Shown here one piece after another: positions 1 to 7,621 of a DNA stretch of 35,042 nt. The translations under genes were made by a program, and so were the position numbers. The first letter of the stretch is position 1, and each line of letters opens with the position of its first letter. Origin of the DNA: Candidatus Muiribacterium halophilum (GTDB taxonomy: Bacteria > Muiribacteriota > Muiribacteriia > Muiribacteriales > Muiribacteriaceae); NCBI GenBank assembly GCA_023228995.1, contig JALOAD010000037.1, positions 1 to 35,042 on the forward strand, written 5' to 3'. The notes beneath the pieces were generated by a model that was not told the origin of the DNA, made no database searches, and saw only the letters and a program-made list of their open reading frames with translations.

Positions 1-127
1 AATTGATATTTATGCCAAGTTCTCTGGATTTTGCTTTTGTGCACTGTTGTTTCAAACTGCAATTTTTACAATTCGTTCTGTTTGCTATCCATATGTACTG
101 CCCTCTGCGTTCCCCTTTATATTTCAT
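1..127 (-). pseudogene. IS1182-like transposase, C-terminal part (cut by window edge)
   Basis: Reading the minus strand from 127 to the window edge gives an open frame of 42 codons with a C-x2-C-x5-C pattern (NCKNCSLKQQCTK) just after a Tyr/Trp-rich stretch (GQYIWIAN). This spacing is typical of the Cys cluster in the second half of IS1182/DDE_Tnp_1_6 transposases. The ATG at 127 overlaps the S41 peptidase stop as ATGA, but it is probably not a real start: the frame stays open upstream, and a transposase would need a long N-terminal region that is missing here. It is therefore most likely a remnant joined to the end of the peptidase gene, or part of an element continuing past the edge. Family assignment is from motif memory only. 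Confidence 0.55.
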
Positions 128-1986
128 GTTTTTAATACCCCTTTTAGGACTTTTTCTAACTCTTCTTCTGACTCAACCCAATAATCCGGCAAAATTCCTA
201 TACCATCTTCATTTTTATTATTATAAATCAGAATATTTGTTGGAATTGATATTTCCAGTTTTGAATTTTTTAAAATATATGTTGAACATCCTCCAAAATT
301 CTCAGCACCATAAGTATTTGTTCCAATAACTAGAACATTACAATTACTCTTGGCAAAATCTATAAAGCTTTCCGCAGAAGAAGCAGTGTTCTTATTCGTT
401 AAAAAAACAATCTTTTTTTTACTTTTCCTACCTTCTAACGACCTATTTAGCCACATTATTCGATATTTAATTTTTTTTAAAAAAGCTATTTTATGTTTTT
501 CATTTATATTTTTTTTCAAAATCGATATAATATCATTAGAATCTTCTAAATCTAAAATAAGTTTTTCATTTTCAAAACATGAAAGACTAACACCAATAGA
601 ATTGTCAGTTATTGATTCATAAGACAAAAAATTTCTGAGAAATTTAACGAAATATTCTTCGGTTCCACCATAATTATTTCTTAAATCAATTACTATATCA
701 TTTTTATAAGCTAATTTTTCTCCAAAAGTTATAAATTTTTCCAACTGTTTCCTTTCATCATCAGATTCTGGCAAAAAATTTGATAATTTTAACAAAGGAA
801 CACCTGAATCCTTAAAATCAAATAATTTTTTATTCTTTTTAAAACTATCTATATCATTTTCACACACCAATAGCTTTGTTTTTCTGTTTTCAAATTCAAA
901 ATCAAAATCATATATTTTTTTCGAACTCAAAACTCCAATTAAAAATTTTTTGTTAGAATTTTCTGAAAATGTTCTAAACAAAAAATCTTCTGAACCAGTA
1001 TATATTGTTCCAATTTTTAATTTACCTTTTTTAGATTGAGTAACATGATATTTATTGTTTGTTTTTTCAACTTTCACATCAGAAACATATAATCTTGTAC
1101 TTTCCAAAAAAGTAGTTTTTTTAAAACCTTTAAGTGAAACATGGGAATCATATAATTTGCCAATGGCTTTTATTATACTATTTTCAAAATCCATAGTTTT
1201 AATAATATTCTTATCACTAACCAAATTCCTTAACAATTCTAAGTTTTGCAAGAGATCAACACCTTTTTTTAAATGAAAATAGTATCCAGCATATAATTTA
1301 GTCATAATATATACTAGGTCATCTATATCTTCAATTGCCTGATTATTATTTATTTCTTTCAGGATATAATTCTTTTTTTTTATAGACATTGACTCTATTA
1401 TTAATTCTTTTGCTTCATCTTCAAATATTAAACGCTTATAATCAATAAATTTTTTTGTCATTTTATTAATAAGATTTTTCATTTGAACTTTATTATCATT
1501 AACAATACCATAATAATAAGATTTATAATTATAAAAAATAACAGCTGGCACATCTGAAAAAAATGTATCTTCATAAAGAAGAAAAGATTCAAAATAAATA
1601 ATTTTTTTATAATCAGGAACTAATATTATCTTTACTTTAATATTAGTTTTTAAATTGAAATTTAAAAATAAAATTGAATCTTTCAAAGTAAGTTTTATGT
1701 TACCAACAGAAATTCCCTGTTCTAAAAAAGAAAAAAATAATTCTTGTTCTTCAAAAAGGTTTAAAGATTTCAAATACAGATATTCACTGTTAAATAAAAT
1801 AAATATATATGTATTATTATCTAAAAATTTTAAATTCTCTATTTGTTTCTCACTAACATCTTTACCGCTATTTTTTAAACATTTTTTTAAATACTCAACA
1901 ATAATTCTAAAATTATTTTCCTTAGACTGAATTACCAAATAATGCATACAATAAATATGCAAGAAAAGTTGATTCTTTTCTTGCAT
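124..1986 (-). CDS. S41 family peptidase (C-terminal processing protease type), apparently cytoplasmic
   Basis: This 620-residue protein has an S41 serine-protease domain in its second half. Visible hallmarks are D-x-H at 280-282 (LYDSHVSL), the strand motif DLRNNYGG at 434-441, and NTASSAES at 533-540, where Ser537 is the likely nucleophile; GIGILPDYWV near 595-604 matches the usual C-terminal signature. The first ~250 residues are not recognised. No signal peptide or PDZ domain is evident, so it probably acts in the cytoplasm, unlike classic CtpA. The start is uncertain: AAGGA directly abuts the ATG at 1986, and a second ATG at 1947 would place a 12-bp hairpin (1957-1986) in the leader. A 43-aa Cys-containing ORF lies 25 bp upstream on the same strand and may be its partner or substrate (inference). 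Confidence 0.85.
   Translation of the reverse strand: MQEKNQLFLHIYCMHYLVIQSKENNFRIIVEYLKKCLKNSGKDVSEKQIENLKFLDNNTYIFILFNSEYLYLKSLNLFEEQELFFSFLEQGISVGNIKLTLKDSILFLNFNLKTNIKVKIILVPDYKKIIYFESFLLYEDTFFSDVPAVIFYNYKSYYYGIVNDNKVQMKNLINKMTKKFIDYKRLIFEDEAKELIIESMSIKKKNYILKEINNNQAIEDIDDLVYIMTKLYAGYYFHLKKGVDLLQNLELLRNLVSDKNIIKTMDFENSIIKAIGKLYDSHVSLKGFKKTTFLESTRLYVSDVKVEKTNNKYHVTQSKKGKLKIGTIYTGSEDFLFRTFSENSNKKFLIGVLSSKKIYDFDFEFENRKTKLLVCENDIDSFKKNKKLFDFKDSGVPLLKLSNFLPESDDERKQLEKFITFGEKLAYKNDIVIDLRNNYGGTEEYFVKFLRNFLSYESITDNSIGVSLSCFENEKLILDLEDSNDIISILKKNINEKHKIAFLKKIKYRIMWLNRSLEGRKSKKKIVFLTNKNTASSAESFIDFAKSNCNVLVIGTNTYGAENFGGCSTYILKNSKLEISIPTNILIYNNKNEDGIGILPDYWVESEEELEKVLKGVLKT
1957..1986 (-). promoter_or_regulatory. 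12-bp perfect inverted repeat at the S41 peptidase start
   Basis: The arm at 1957-1968 is the exact reverse complement of 1975-1986, with a 6-nt loop between. On the minus strand the first arm begins with the ATG assigned as the S41 start. If translation starts there, the hairpin covers the initiation site; if it starts at 1947, the hairpin is leader RNA. It has no trailing T-run, so it is not a standard terminator. Confidence 0.4.
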
Positions 1987-2011
1987 TCCTTATTTTTTAA
2001 TGAATTTAAAA

Positions 2012-2143
2012 CTATTTATTAACCTGATAAATCCCACATATTACTTTTTTTGCTACAAGACATCCACAAGGGAAAAAAATTCTATCATCCTCTACTTTTG
2101 TTTCTTTTGCCGTAATTGGTTTTTCTATCCATTTGATACTCAT
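2012..2143 (-). CDS. 43-aa Cys-containing small ORF (possible peptide precursor), unrecognised
   Basis: An ATG at 2143 follows GGAGGG with a 4-nt spacer, a strong ribosome-binding site, and opens 43 codons ending TAG at 2012. The peptide has a charged first half (MSIKWIEKP, then KETKVEDD) and a hydrophobic second half with three cysteines (FFPCGCLVAKK, then VICGIYQVNK). That division is what a leader/core peptide precursor would look like, and an S41 peptidase gene starts 25 bp downstream. No modifying enzyme (radical SAM, YcaO, LanM, ABC exporter) is adjacent, so a small metal-binding or regulatory protein is equally possible. I recognise no family. A 7-bp inverted repeat (2152-2158 / 2164-2170) ends in the first GG of the ribosome-binding site. 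Confidence 0.5.
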   Translation of the reverse strand: MSIKWIEKPITAKETKVEDDRIFFPCGCLVAKKVICGIYQVNK

Positions 2144-2151
2144 AAAACCCT

Positions 2152-2170
2152 CCATATTTTTTTAATATGG
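2152..2170 (-). promoter_or_regulatory. Inverted repeat overlapping the small ORF's ribosome-binding site
   Basis: CCATATT at 2152-2158 pairs with AATATGG at 2164-2170 across a 5-nt loop. Read on the minus strand, the second arm merges into the GGAGGG ribosome-binding site of the 43-aa ORF, so pairing would partly cover it. Upstream there is also a short (ACT)n run at about 2180-2196. Confidence 0.3.
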
Positions 2171-2278
2171 CTTAATTATAGTAGTAGTAGTCGTCAAATT
2201 ATATTTTATAACCCAACGACCTTTATTATATTTTATATGATATATTCATAGAATTGAACTTTCTGATTAATAAAAACT

Positions 2279-2335
2279 GTGATAGATGAAGCGTGACATG
2301 TCATTTTGACCTGATTCTTAGCCGGGATTTGTTTT
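2279..2335 (-). repeat. Dispersed hairpin repeat (families A and D, one copy each)
   Basis: Read on the minus strand this segment carries TCCCGGCTAAGAATCAG (family A, also at 4882, 5246, 15929 and 32390) followed by GACATGTCACGCTTCATC, which matches 15850-15885 closely (family D). It sits between the VOC gene end and the small ORF. Confidence 0.55.
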
Positions 2336-2788
2336 TTATTTCCAAACAGTTGATTCTGGGTATTCCTCAGGTTCATAAGTAAGTTCTACAGTATTCCCCA
2401 TAGGATCTTTAGCAACAATACCCCAGTAAAAATCCTGAAGCCATATAGGCTTTGCCTGTCTAGTATAATATTTATTAGCTTTTAATTTTTCAAGAGTTTC
2501 GATAAATTGATTTTTAGGAAGTGAAATTGTCCATGATGACATTTCTGTATGTCCGCCACCGCCACCTGGTTGCCATGCAAATTCTGATATTACCGGCATT
2601 GTCTTTTTTGCTCTAAAGAAAATAAATTCAAATCCTTCGGAAGCATAAACTACCCAACCCCATTTTTCATCATTTCTTTTTGCTTTTTCTTTTAATCCTA
2701 TAGTGTGGGTATAAAATTTGCTTATTTCATCAATATCATTGCACATATTATAAATATATCTGATATTAACTTTCAAGTCTGCCGACAT
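2336..2788 (-). CDS. VOC superfamily (glyoxalase/bleomycin-resistance fold) protein
   Basis: This protein of about 150 residues has the layout of the vicinal-oxygen-chelate fold: an opening strand then DIDEISKFYTHTIGL, a central AKKTMPVISEF segment, and the characteristic ending DPMGNTVELTYEPEE, where the Glu of VEL is normally a metal ligand. The usual first-strand His/Glu ligand is not obvious (the strand reads NIRYIYNM), so catalytic metal binding is uncertain. The ATG at 2788 is preferred because GGGAG stands 5 nt upstream; the frame extends 4 codons further to a TTG at 2800 without a ribosome-binding site. Substrate cannot be told: dioxygenase, lyase and resistance proteins share the fold. 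It is probably transcribed alone. Confidence 0.75.
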   Translation of the reverse strand: MSADLKVNIRYIYNMCNDIDEISKFYTHTIGLKEKAKRNDEKWGWVVYASEGFEFIFFRAKKTMPVISEFAWQPGGGGGHTEMSSWTISLPKNQFIETLEKLKANKYYTRQAKPIWLQDFYWGIVAKDPMGNTVELTYEPEEYPESTVWK

Positions 2789-2870
2789 CAATACTCCCAA
2801 ATTTTGTTGTGAATTTTAATAATACAGTACTTTGATTGTATCGGCAAGATATATTTTTAATTGAGAAATT

Positions 2871-3266
2871 TCAATTTAAAGGAAAATCGTATATTTCGTT
2901 CTCTGCAACATATATTGAGATTAAACCTTTTGTATAAATATCAAGTTTTTCTGTAAGAACATTTAAATTTTCTTTTTTTATCTTAAATAAATTAACAACA
3001 CTGCCATTTTCAAACATATTTTTAACATCTATATGAGGAATTATTATCTCTTTTAAATCACTTATTTTTTCATCTGATAATTTTTCATCCATTTTGATAA
3101 TATTATTAGAGTTTGAATAACACATGTTTTCATAAAAATATTCCAATGTATATTGGTTAATATCATTTAATAATGTATTAATATCAATAAAATAATCAGT
3201 ATAATTATTTAATTTTAAATATAACTTTTTATTAATAATGTCTTTATCCTCTTTAGCGTAATACAA
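2871..3266 (-). CDS. Hypothetical protein, unrecognised
   Basis: An open frame of 131 codons starts at a TTG (3266), rich in Asn, Ile, Lys and Tyr, with no signal peptide, membrane segment or known motif. Upstream is only A/T-rich DNA without a clear ribosome-binding site, so the start, and even the reality of the gene, is in doubt. An internal Met (MCYSNS) could be a later start. Against a chance ORF: the C-terminal half (DEKISDLKEIIIPHIDV, ENLNVLTEKLDIYTKGL) looks like ordinary protein with amphipathic helices. It lies on the same strand as its neighbours, 64 bp after the DUF523 gene end, so it could be co-transcribed with it. Confidence 0.4.
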   Translation of the reverse strand: MYYAKEDKDIINKKLYLKLNNYTDYFIDINTLLNDINQYTLEYFYENMCYSNSNNIIKMDEKLSDEKISDLKEIIIPHIDVKNMFENGSVVNLFKIKKENLNVLTEKLDIYTKGLISIYVAENEIYDFPLN

Positions 3267-3329
3267 TAATTATAGATGTTTTTTTTTTTAATGTGAAGTA
3301 GTTTTTTTTAAAAAACCTTTTAACCGATA

Positions 3330-4328
3330 TTATCGAATATTTCTTCCTTGTCCAGAATCTGAAATTTCAATTAATTCATCTGGAAATGGAGAAAAAAAGA
3401 ATTGTTTTAAAAGATATTCATTTTTAAATCTAATAACCCATGATTTAATTATATTTAAAGGTACACTCAAAGGAACTTTTTTATTTTTAAACTTTTCCAA
3501 TTGAGTATTAAGAAATTGCTTTTCTTCGGATGAAAGATTGTTTTTGAAATATCCCATAATATGTTGAATTGAATTTATTATATTTGGAGTTCTTGGCATT
3601 TTCATAAAAATATCTTTTAACCCTTTATAATACAATAAAAAATAATCTTCATTTGAATTTTTTATACCTGCTTTAGATACTATTTTTCCAAGTTTTCTCA
3701 TTTTATCCTGATTATAACTCATAAGAAGGTATTTTACTCTTGAATGAAATTCAACTAGATCAGCCGGCTTTTTATCAATCATAATATTTCTAAACTTTGC
3801 TAAAGTAAATACTGTTGTATAAAAATGCTCTCTAATTAAAAAATTACGCAATCTACCTTCATCTTCAATTATAGTATCTTTAAAAAGCTCTCTTACTTTA
3901 CCACCAAAAAATCCTGGCGAATTATCAACATGTCTGTATTTTCCGCTTCCTGGATAAACTTTTGCTTTAGAAACAGCACATGAAGGAGAATTGGACTTAA
4001 GAATAAACCCATCTATATTTTTTTCTTTATATGAGCTAAGAGTAACTTTTGCATAATCATTCATTTTTTGAGTTAAATCAGTATTAGTTTTAGGTTGAAT
4101 AAGTTTAAGTTCTTGGTCTTGGGATATTATTCTTATAGAATCTCTTGGAACACCAAGTCCAATTTCAACTTCTGGACAATGTGTTATAAAATCAACATGA
4201 TCTTTAAGGACTTTAACTGTATCACTTGAAATTATATTTCCATTAAATCTGCAATGCTCAAATTCAATACATTTTGAAACAAAAACAATTGGTTTATAAA
4301 ATAATTCAAACTTATTATCTTTAATCAT
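3330..4328 (-). CDS. DUF523 (TudS-like) + DUF1722 (YbgA-like) protein
   Basis: The N-terminal part has the DUF523 pattern: VSKCIEFEHCRFNG (Cys20, Cys26), HCPEVEIGLGVPR (Cys51), and NSPSCAVSKAKVY (Cys117). In the characterised DUF523 enzyme TudS, three cysteines at comparable places hold a [4Fe-4S] cluster that removes sulfur from thiouracil. From about residue 165 a DUF1722/YbgA-type helical domain follows (LIREHFYTTVFTLAKFR, VEFHSRVKYLLMSYNQ). The two-domain arrangement is common. I start at the ATG at 4328 because family members begin a few residues before the SKC motif; the frame stays open to an ATG at 4487, and neither start has a good ribosome-binding site. An Fe-S thiouracil desulfidase-like role is an inference from the family, not seen directly. 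Confidence 0.85.
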   Translation of the reverse strand: MIKDNKFELFYKPIVFVSKCIEFEHCRFNGNIISSDTVKVLKDHVDFITHCPEVEIGLGVPRDSIRIISQDQELKLIQPKTNTDLTQKMNDYAKVTLSSYKEKNIDGFILKSNSPSCAVSKAKVYPGSGKYRHVDNSPGFFGGKVRELFKDTIIEDEGRLRNFLIREHFYTTVFTLAKFRNIMIDKKPADLVEFHSRVKYLLMSYNQDKMRKLGKIVSKAGIKNSNEDYFLLYYKGLKDIFMKMPRTPNIINSIQHIMGYFKNNLSSEEKQFLNTQLEKFKNKKVPLSVPLNIIKSWVIRFKNEYLLKQFFFSPFPDELIEISDSGQGRNIR

Positions 4329-4881
4329 GTAGTTTATTTTAAATGATATTTTTGATTTTGTAAAGTTCACCCAATTGAATCCTCTTAATAATTCTACTAA
4401 ATTTTTGATTATTTTGTGAAAAGTTTTTTTATTATTATTTTTTGAGGCAATTCTGGAATACAGTATTTCAATTTGCGAAATAAACATTATTGCTTTTTAT
4501 TTTTTTAACAAGAAGATTTTGATTTTTATAAAAGATTAAAAAAATATGTCTGTCAGCAATTACGAGAACTCGATATAAGTTTTTCTAATTAATGGATTCA
4601 ATATTTTAAATAATTATACAATTCAAAACAATTGATATCTTGGTACCAGTTGAAAATTTACATAGTATAAATTTTCTCCTTACATGTTCAGCTTTAAATT
4701 ACCTCCATGTAATTTCCTTAAGATTTTCTAATGTATCTTAGTTATTTATAATTTTATTCTTTTTAACTCTGAATTTCTTTTTTGTATACTTATTGAAAAT
4801 CTTAAGACAGCTTCCATAATTACGCTCGATATCAATTTTTTGAATCTATATGTAAAATCTAATTCAAAAAAAAATCAAAAA

Positions 4882-4942
4882 CAAATCCCGGCTCAGAATC
4901 ATACCGGGATGACAAAAATTCAGAATAGTACCGGGATGACAT
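4882..4942 (+). repeat. Family A hairpin repeat, two units
   Basis: ATCCCGG and CCGGGAT flank a 12-nt loop and form a 7-bp stem; a second CCGGGATGACA unit follows 27 bp later. The same unit recurs at 5246-5384, 15929-15962 (inverted) and 32390-32422. Confidence 0.75.
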
Positions 4943-5104
4943 TTTTTTATATGTAATTTACTTTGAGATAACATTATATTGATTTTTGTTTATTTAATCA
5001 GAGGATTCAATTACAAGAACTCGTTAGAAGTTTTTCTAATTATATTAAATCATTAAGGAGTTTTTATAAACAAAAGCAAAAAAAAAATCTACTCGGTAAC
5101 TTGA

Positions 5105-5190
5105 GTGAACGTTGCGAAGCATATAATATACGGATGTATTATAAGTGAACGAAGGTAAAGAGATATTTTATATGGATGTAAAATATCGAA
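5105..5190 (+). repeat. Family C structured repeat, diverged copy
   Basis: This copy aligns with 16024-16112 (inverted) and 27771-27850. Its inner stem is ATAATA (5123-5128) with TATTAT (5137-5142) around TACGGATG, where the other copies have GCAATA with TATTGC. Both changed pairs keep base-pairing. Confidence 0.6.
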
Positions 5191-5245
5191 TGGTACCGAA
5201 TGATTATTTTTTTGCGTTAGTGTAATGATAAAAATATCAAAAACA

Positions 5246-5384
5246 GATCCCGGCTCAGAATCATACCGGGATGACAAAAATTCAGAATAGTACCGGGATG
5301 ACAAAAATTCAGAATAGTACCGGGATGACAAAAATTCAGAATCATGCTGGGATGACAGTTTCTCAGAATCATGCTGGGATGACA
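5246..5384 (+). repeat. Family A tandem array, five 27-bp units
   Basis: Units start at 5254, 5281, 5308, 5335 and 5362; each has the form (C/T)TCAGAATNRTNCYGGGATGACA plus a short A/T tail, and the array opens with ATCCCGG, which pairs with CCGGGAT. Units 2 and 3 are identical and units 4-5 carry GCTGGGATG, so the array grew by local duplication after divergence. Confidence 0.85.
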
Positions 5385-5563
5385 TTATATTGATTTTTGT
5401 TTATTTATTCAGATAATTCAATCACTTATTCCTATTTAACACATTAACTCTTTCGCTCTTTCGCCAGCTTTTATCTTCGCTTCTATAATATCTTAATTTA
5501 TGTTATATTTATACCTAGTTTTAATAAAAAATCAGCATTTACTTTATTACAATTGGAGGTTTT

Positions 5564-6730
5564 ATGAAAAATTTTAAATTTTCTGCAAAAACAGATATAT
5601 TTTTTGGCAAAGGCGAAATAAAAGTTCTTGGTAATCAACTTAAAAAAAATGGAGCTAAAAATATACTTTTAACTTATGGTAAAAACAGTATAAAAAAAAG
5701 CGGTTTATATGACAATGTAATTGAAATTTTAAAAGAAAAAAATATAAATTTCTTTGAATTATCTGGAATTGATCCAAATCCTCGAATAACAAGCGTTAGA
5801 GCTGGAATTAAAATTTGCAAAGAAAATAATATTGATTTTATCCTAGCTGTTGGTGCAGGTTCTGTAATTGACTGTTCAAAAGCAATTGCTTCAGGAAGTC
5901 TTTATGACGGTGATCCTTGGGATTTTGCTATTGGTAAAGCTCATGCAAAAAAAGCCTTACCTGTTGCTTGTATTTTAACTCTTGCGGCTACAGGTTCTGA
6001 GATGAATAGTGGAGCTGTAATAACTAATGATGATACTAAAGAAAAACTTCCAATTCATGCTGAATGTGCCAAACCTGTTTTTTCAATACTTGATCCTGAA
6101 TATACTTTTTCTGTTCCAAAATATCAAACTGCTGCTGGTTGTGTTGATATTATGAGTCATGTATTTGAACAGTATTTTTCACCTTCTTCAAATGCTTATG
6201 TAACAGATATGCTTTGTGAAGGAATTTTAAAAACAATTGTTAAATATGGTCCTGTAGCTTATGAACAGCCTGAAAATTATATAGCTAGAGCTAATATTAT
6301 GTGGGCTGGAACTATTGGATTAAACGGTCTTCTTTCTTGTGGAAAAATGACTGATTGGGCAAGTCATCTTATTGAACATGAAGTGTCTGCTATATATGAT
6401 CTTACTCATGGTGCTGGTCTTGCTATTATAACTCCGGCATGGATGCGACATGTTCTTGATAATTACAATAGTTACAAATTCTGTGAAATTGGAAAAAATG
6501 TATTTGGTCTTACAGGAAATGATGGCATAGACCTTGCTAATCGTTCTATTGATAAAATTGAGGAGTTTTTTAAAAAACTTAATATGCCTGTTAGATTATG
6601 TGAAGCTGATATTGATAATTCAAGAATTGAAGAAATGGCTGAAAAAATAAACTCACGTTTTGGAAAAATCGGTGGTTTCAAACAGCTTGATAAAAACGAT
6701 GTTCTTGCTATTTTAAATTCATGTTTATAG
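5564..6730 (+). CDS. Iron-containing alcohol dehydrogenase (BDH/YqhD type)
   Basis: This 388-residue, full-length group III alcohol dehydrogenase reduces aldehydes to alcohols (or the reverse) with NAD(P)H in the cytoplasm. The nucleotide-binding loop reads GAGSVIDCSKAIA at 97-109, and AATGSEMNSGAV at 141-152 is the second family signature. Expected metal ligands are Asp195 and His199 (DIMSHVFEQY), His268 (ASHLIEHEVS) and His282 (THGAGLAI). The motifs resemble NADPH-dependent butanol dehydrogenase and YqhD more than AdhE or FucO. A GGAGG ribosome-binding site lies just upstream of the ATG. The gene stands alone on the plus strand and converges with the DUF364 gene. In an anaerobe it would dispose of reducing power or detoxify aldehydes (inference). 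Confidence 0.93.
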   Translation: MKNFKFSAKTDIFFGKGEIKVLGNQLKKNGAKNILLTYGKNSIKKSGLYDNVIEILKEKNINFFELSGIDPNPRITSVRAGIKICKENNIDFILAVGAGSVIDCSKAIASGSLYDGDPWDFAIGKAHAKKALPVACILTLAATGSEMNSGAVITNDDTKEKLPIHAECAKPVFSILDPEYTFSVPKYQTAAGCVDIMSHVFEQYFSPSSNAYVTDMLCEGILKTIVKYGPVAYEQPENYIARANIMWAGTIGLNGLLSCGKMTDWASHLIEHEVSAIYDLTHGAGLAIITPAWMRHVLDNYNSYKFCEIGKNVFGLTGNDGIDLANRSIDKIEEFFKKLNMPVRLCEADIDNSRIEEMAEKINSRFGKIGGFKQLDKNDVLAILNSCL

Positions 6731-6744
6731 TATTAAAATTATAG

Positions 6745-7497
6745 TTATATAAGAGATTTATCCCATATACATGTTTTAAGTGCGCCTGGAGGTGCATATT
6801 TCATGCCTGCGCCTCCATATTGCCAATAACGAATCATTTGCACTGGCTCAAGTATAAGGCTTGTTCCTATTATATCAATACCACATTCCATTAATACAGG
6901 ATGTAATGGCACAGACATTCCTGCCATGAGTCTTTTTTGAGCATTCGGAGTTCTATTAATCACTTCTAAAAATGAATTATTAAGTATTGTATGACCTGTT
7001 ATATAAATTATATCTGTTTTTTGAAGTATTTCGTGTGAATTATCCCATGAAATATCACCTTCTCTTGGAATAAGTTCAATTATATTTACATCTAATCCAT
7101 TAGCTCTCATTTTTTCTGCTCTAGGAAAATGTCCTATAAAGCTTATTTTTTTATCTTTTAAATAATCATAAGAAAGATAATCAAAAGAATTACATTCTAT
7201 AAGATTTTTGGGTTCTTCTATAAGACTATTTATAGTTGCGAGTTTTATTGATCTTTCAACGCTTGAATTAGCATCAAGCATATTTTCAAATAAATACTGA
7301 ACAGTTTTACCTTTAAATTCGCTATAACATTTATATTTTTTGGAATAATTCATTAAAACATCATCACTATATACTCCTGATGCTCCAAAATCACTTCCTG
7401 TTAAAACAACTACCTCTTTTCTAAATATATATATTTCATTTATTATCTTTTGTGATTTTTTATATTTTTCAAAAAGTAAATCAACTATATCTTTCAT
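6745..7497 (-). CDS. DUF4213/DUF364 family protein (putative heavy-metal chelation domain)
   Basis: The 250-residue product matches the two-part DUF4213-DUF364 family. The N-terminal part includes VVLTGSDFGASGVYSDD and a later ATINSLIEE; the C-terminal Rossmann-like part has ISFIGHFPRAEKMR, NIIELIPREGDISW (residues 138-151), DIIYITGHTILNNSFLE, and the ending VPLHPVLMECGIDIIGTS. Members are suggested to bind metals or act in cofactor metabolism; the reaction is not known to me. The start at 7497 is chosen because CGGAG stands 8 nt upstream; the frame runs 8 codons further to an ATG at 7521 without a ribosome-binding site. The gene end is 14 bp from the convergent dehydrogenase end. Confidence 0.8.
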   Translation of the reverse strand: MKDIVDLLFEKYKKSQKIINEIYIFRKEVVVLTGSDFGASGVYSDDVLMNYSKKYKCYSEFKGKTVQYLFENMLDANSSVERSIKLATINSLIEEPKNLIECNSFDYLSYDYLKDKKISFIGHFPRAEKMRANGLDVNIIELIPREGDISWDNSHEILQKTDIIYITGHTILNNSFLEVINRTPNAQKRLMAGMSVPLHPVLMECGIDIIGTSLILEPVQMIRYWQYGGAGMKYAPPGALKTCIWDKSLI

Positions 7498-7570
7498 TAA
7501 AATATTCTCCGATTCAAACATTCTATGTCAATCAATTAATATACACATTAATATATTAAAAGTTACAAAA

Positions 7571-7600
7571 AAAAAAGAACCTTTTTAGGTTCTTTTTTTA
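7571..7600. terminator. Bidirectional rho-independent terminator
   Basis: AAAAAAGAACC (7571-7581) pairs with GGTTCTTTTTT (7588-7598) across a 6-nt loop, with T-runs on both strands. It lies just after the SH3b/NlpC gene (minus strand), whose transcription it should end. Confidence 0.85.
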
Positions 7601-7621
7601 TTAATTATGAAATTATATTTA

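Larger units (their letters stand above)
4490..5560. other. Gene-free region of decayed dispersed repeats
   Basis: About 1.07 kb without a supportable gene. It holds a decayed family C relative (about 4660-4840), family A hairpins (4882-4942 and 5246-5384), a clearer family C relative (5105-5190), and a repeated short phrase, ATTACGAGAACTCGATATAA near 4560 versus ATTACAAGAACTCGTTAGAA near 5010, each followed by GTTTTTCTAATTA. The 98-codon minus-strand frame at 5089-5385 is only the 27-bp repeat read as 9-residue periods. Confidence 0.7.

Noticed and set aside
3-329. 108-codon plus-strand frame at the left edge
   Set aside because: It is antisense to the S41 gene end and the transposase fragment, both of which have recognisable motifs.
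5089-5385. 98-codon minus-strand frame with 9-residue repeats (SSRYYSEFL type)
   Set aside because: It is the 27-bp hairpin repeat read through; no ribosome-binding site, and the same unit occurs as isolated non-coding copies.
7497-7521. Longer N-terminus of the DUF364 protein from the ATG at 7521
   Set aside because: The stretch contains the GGAG ribosome-binding site of the ATG at 7497, and nothing resembling one precedes 7521.
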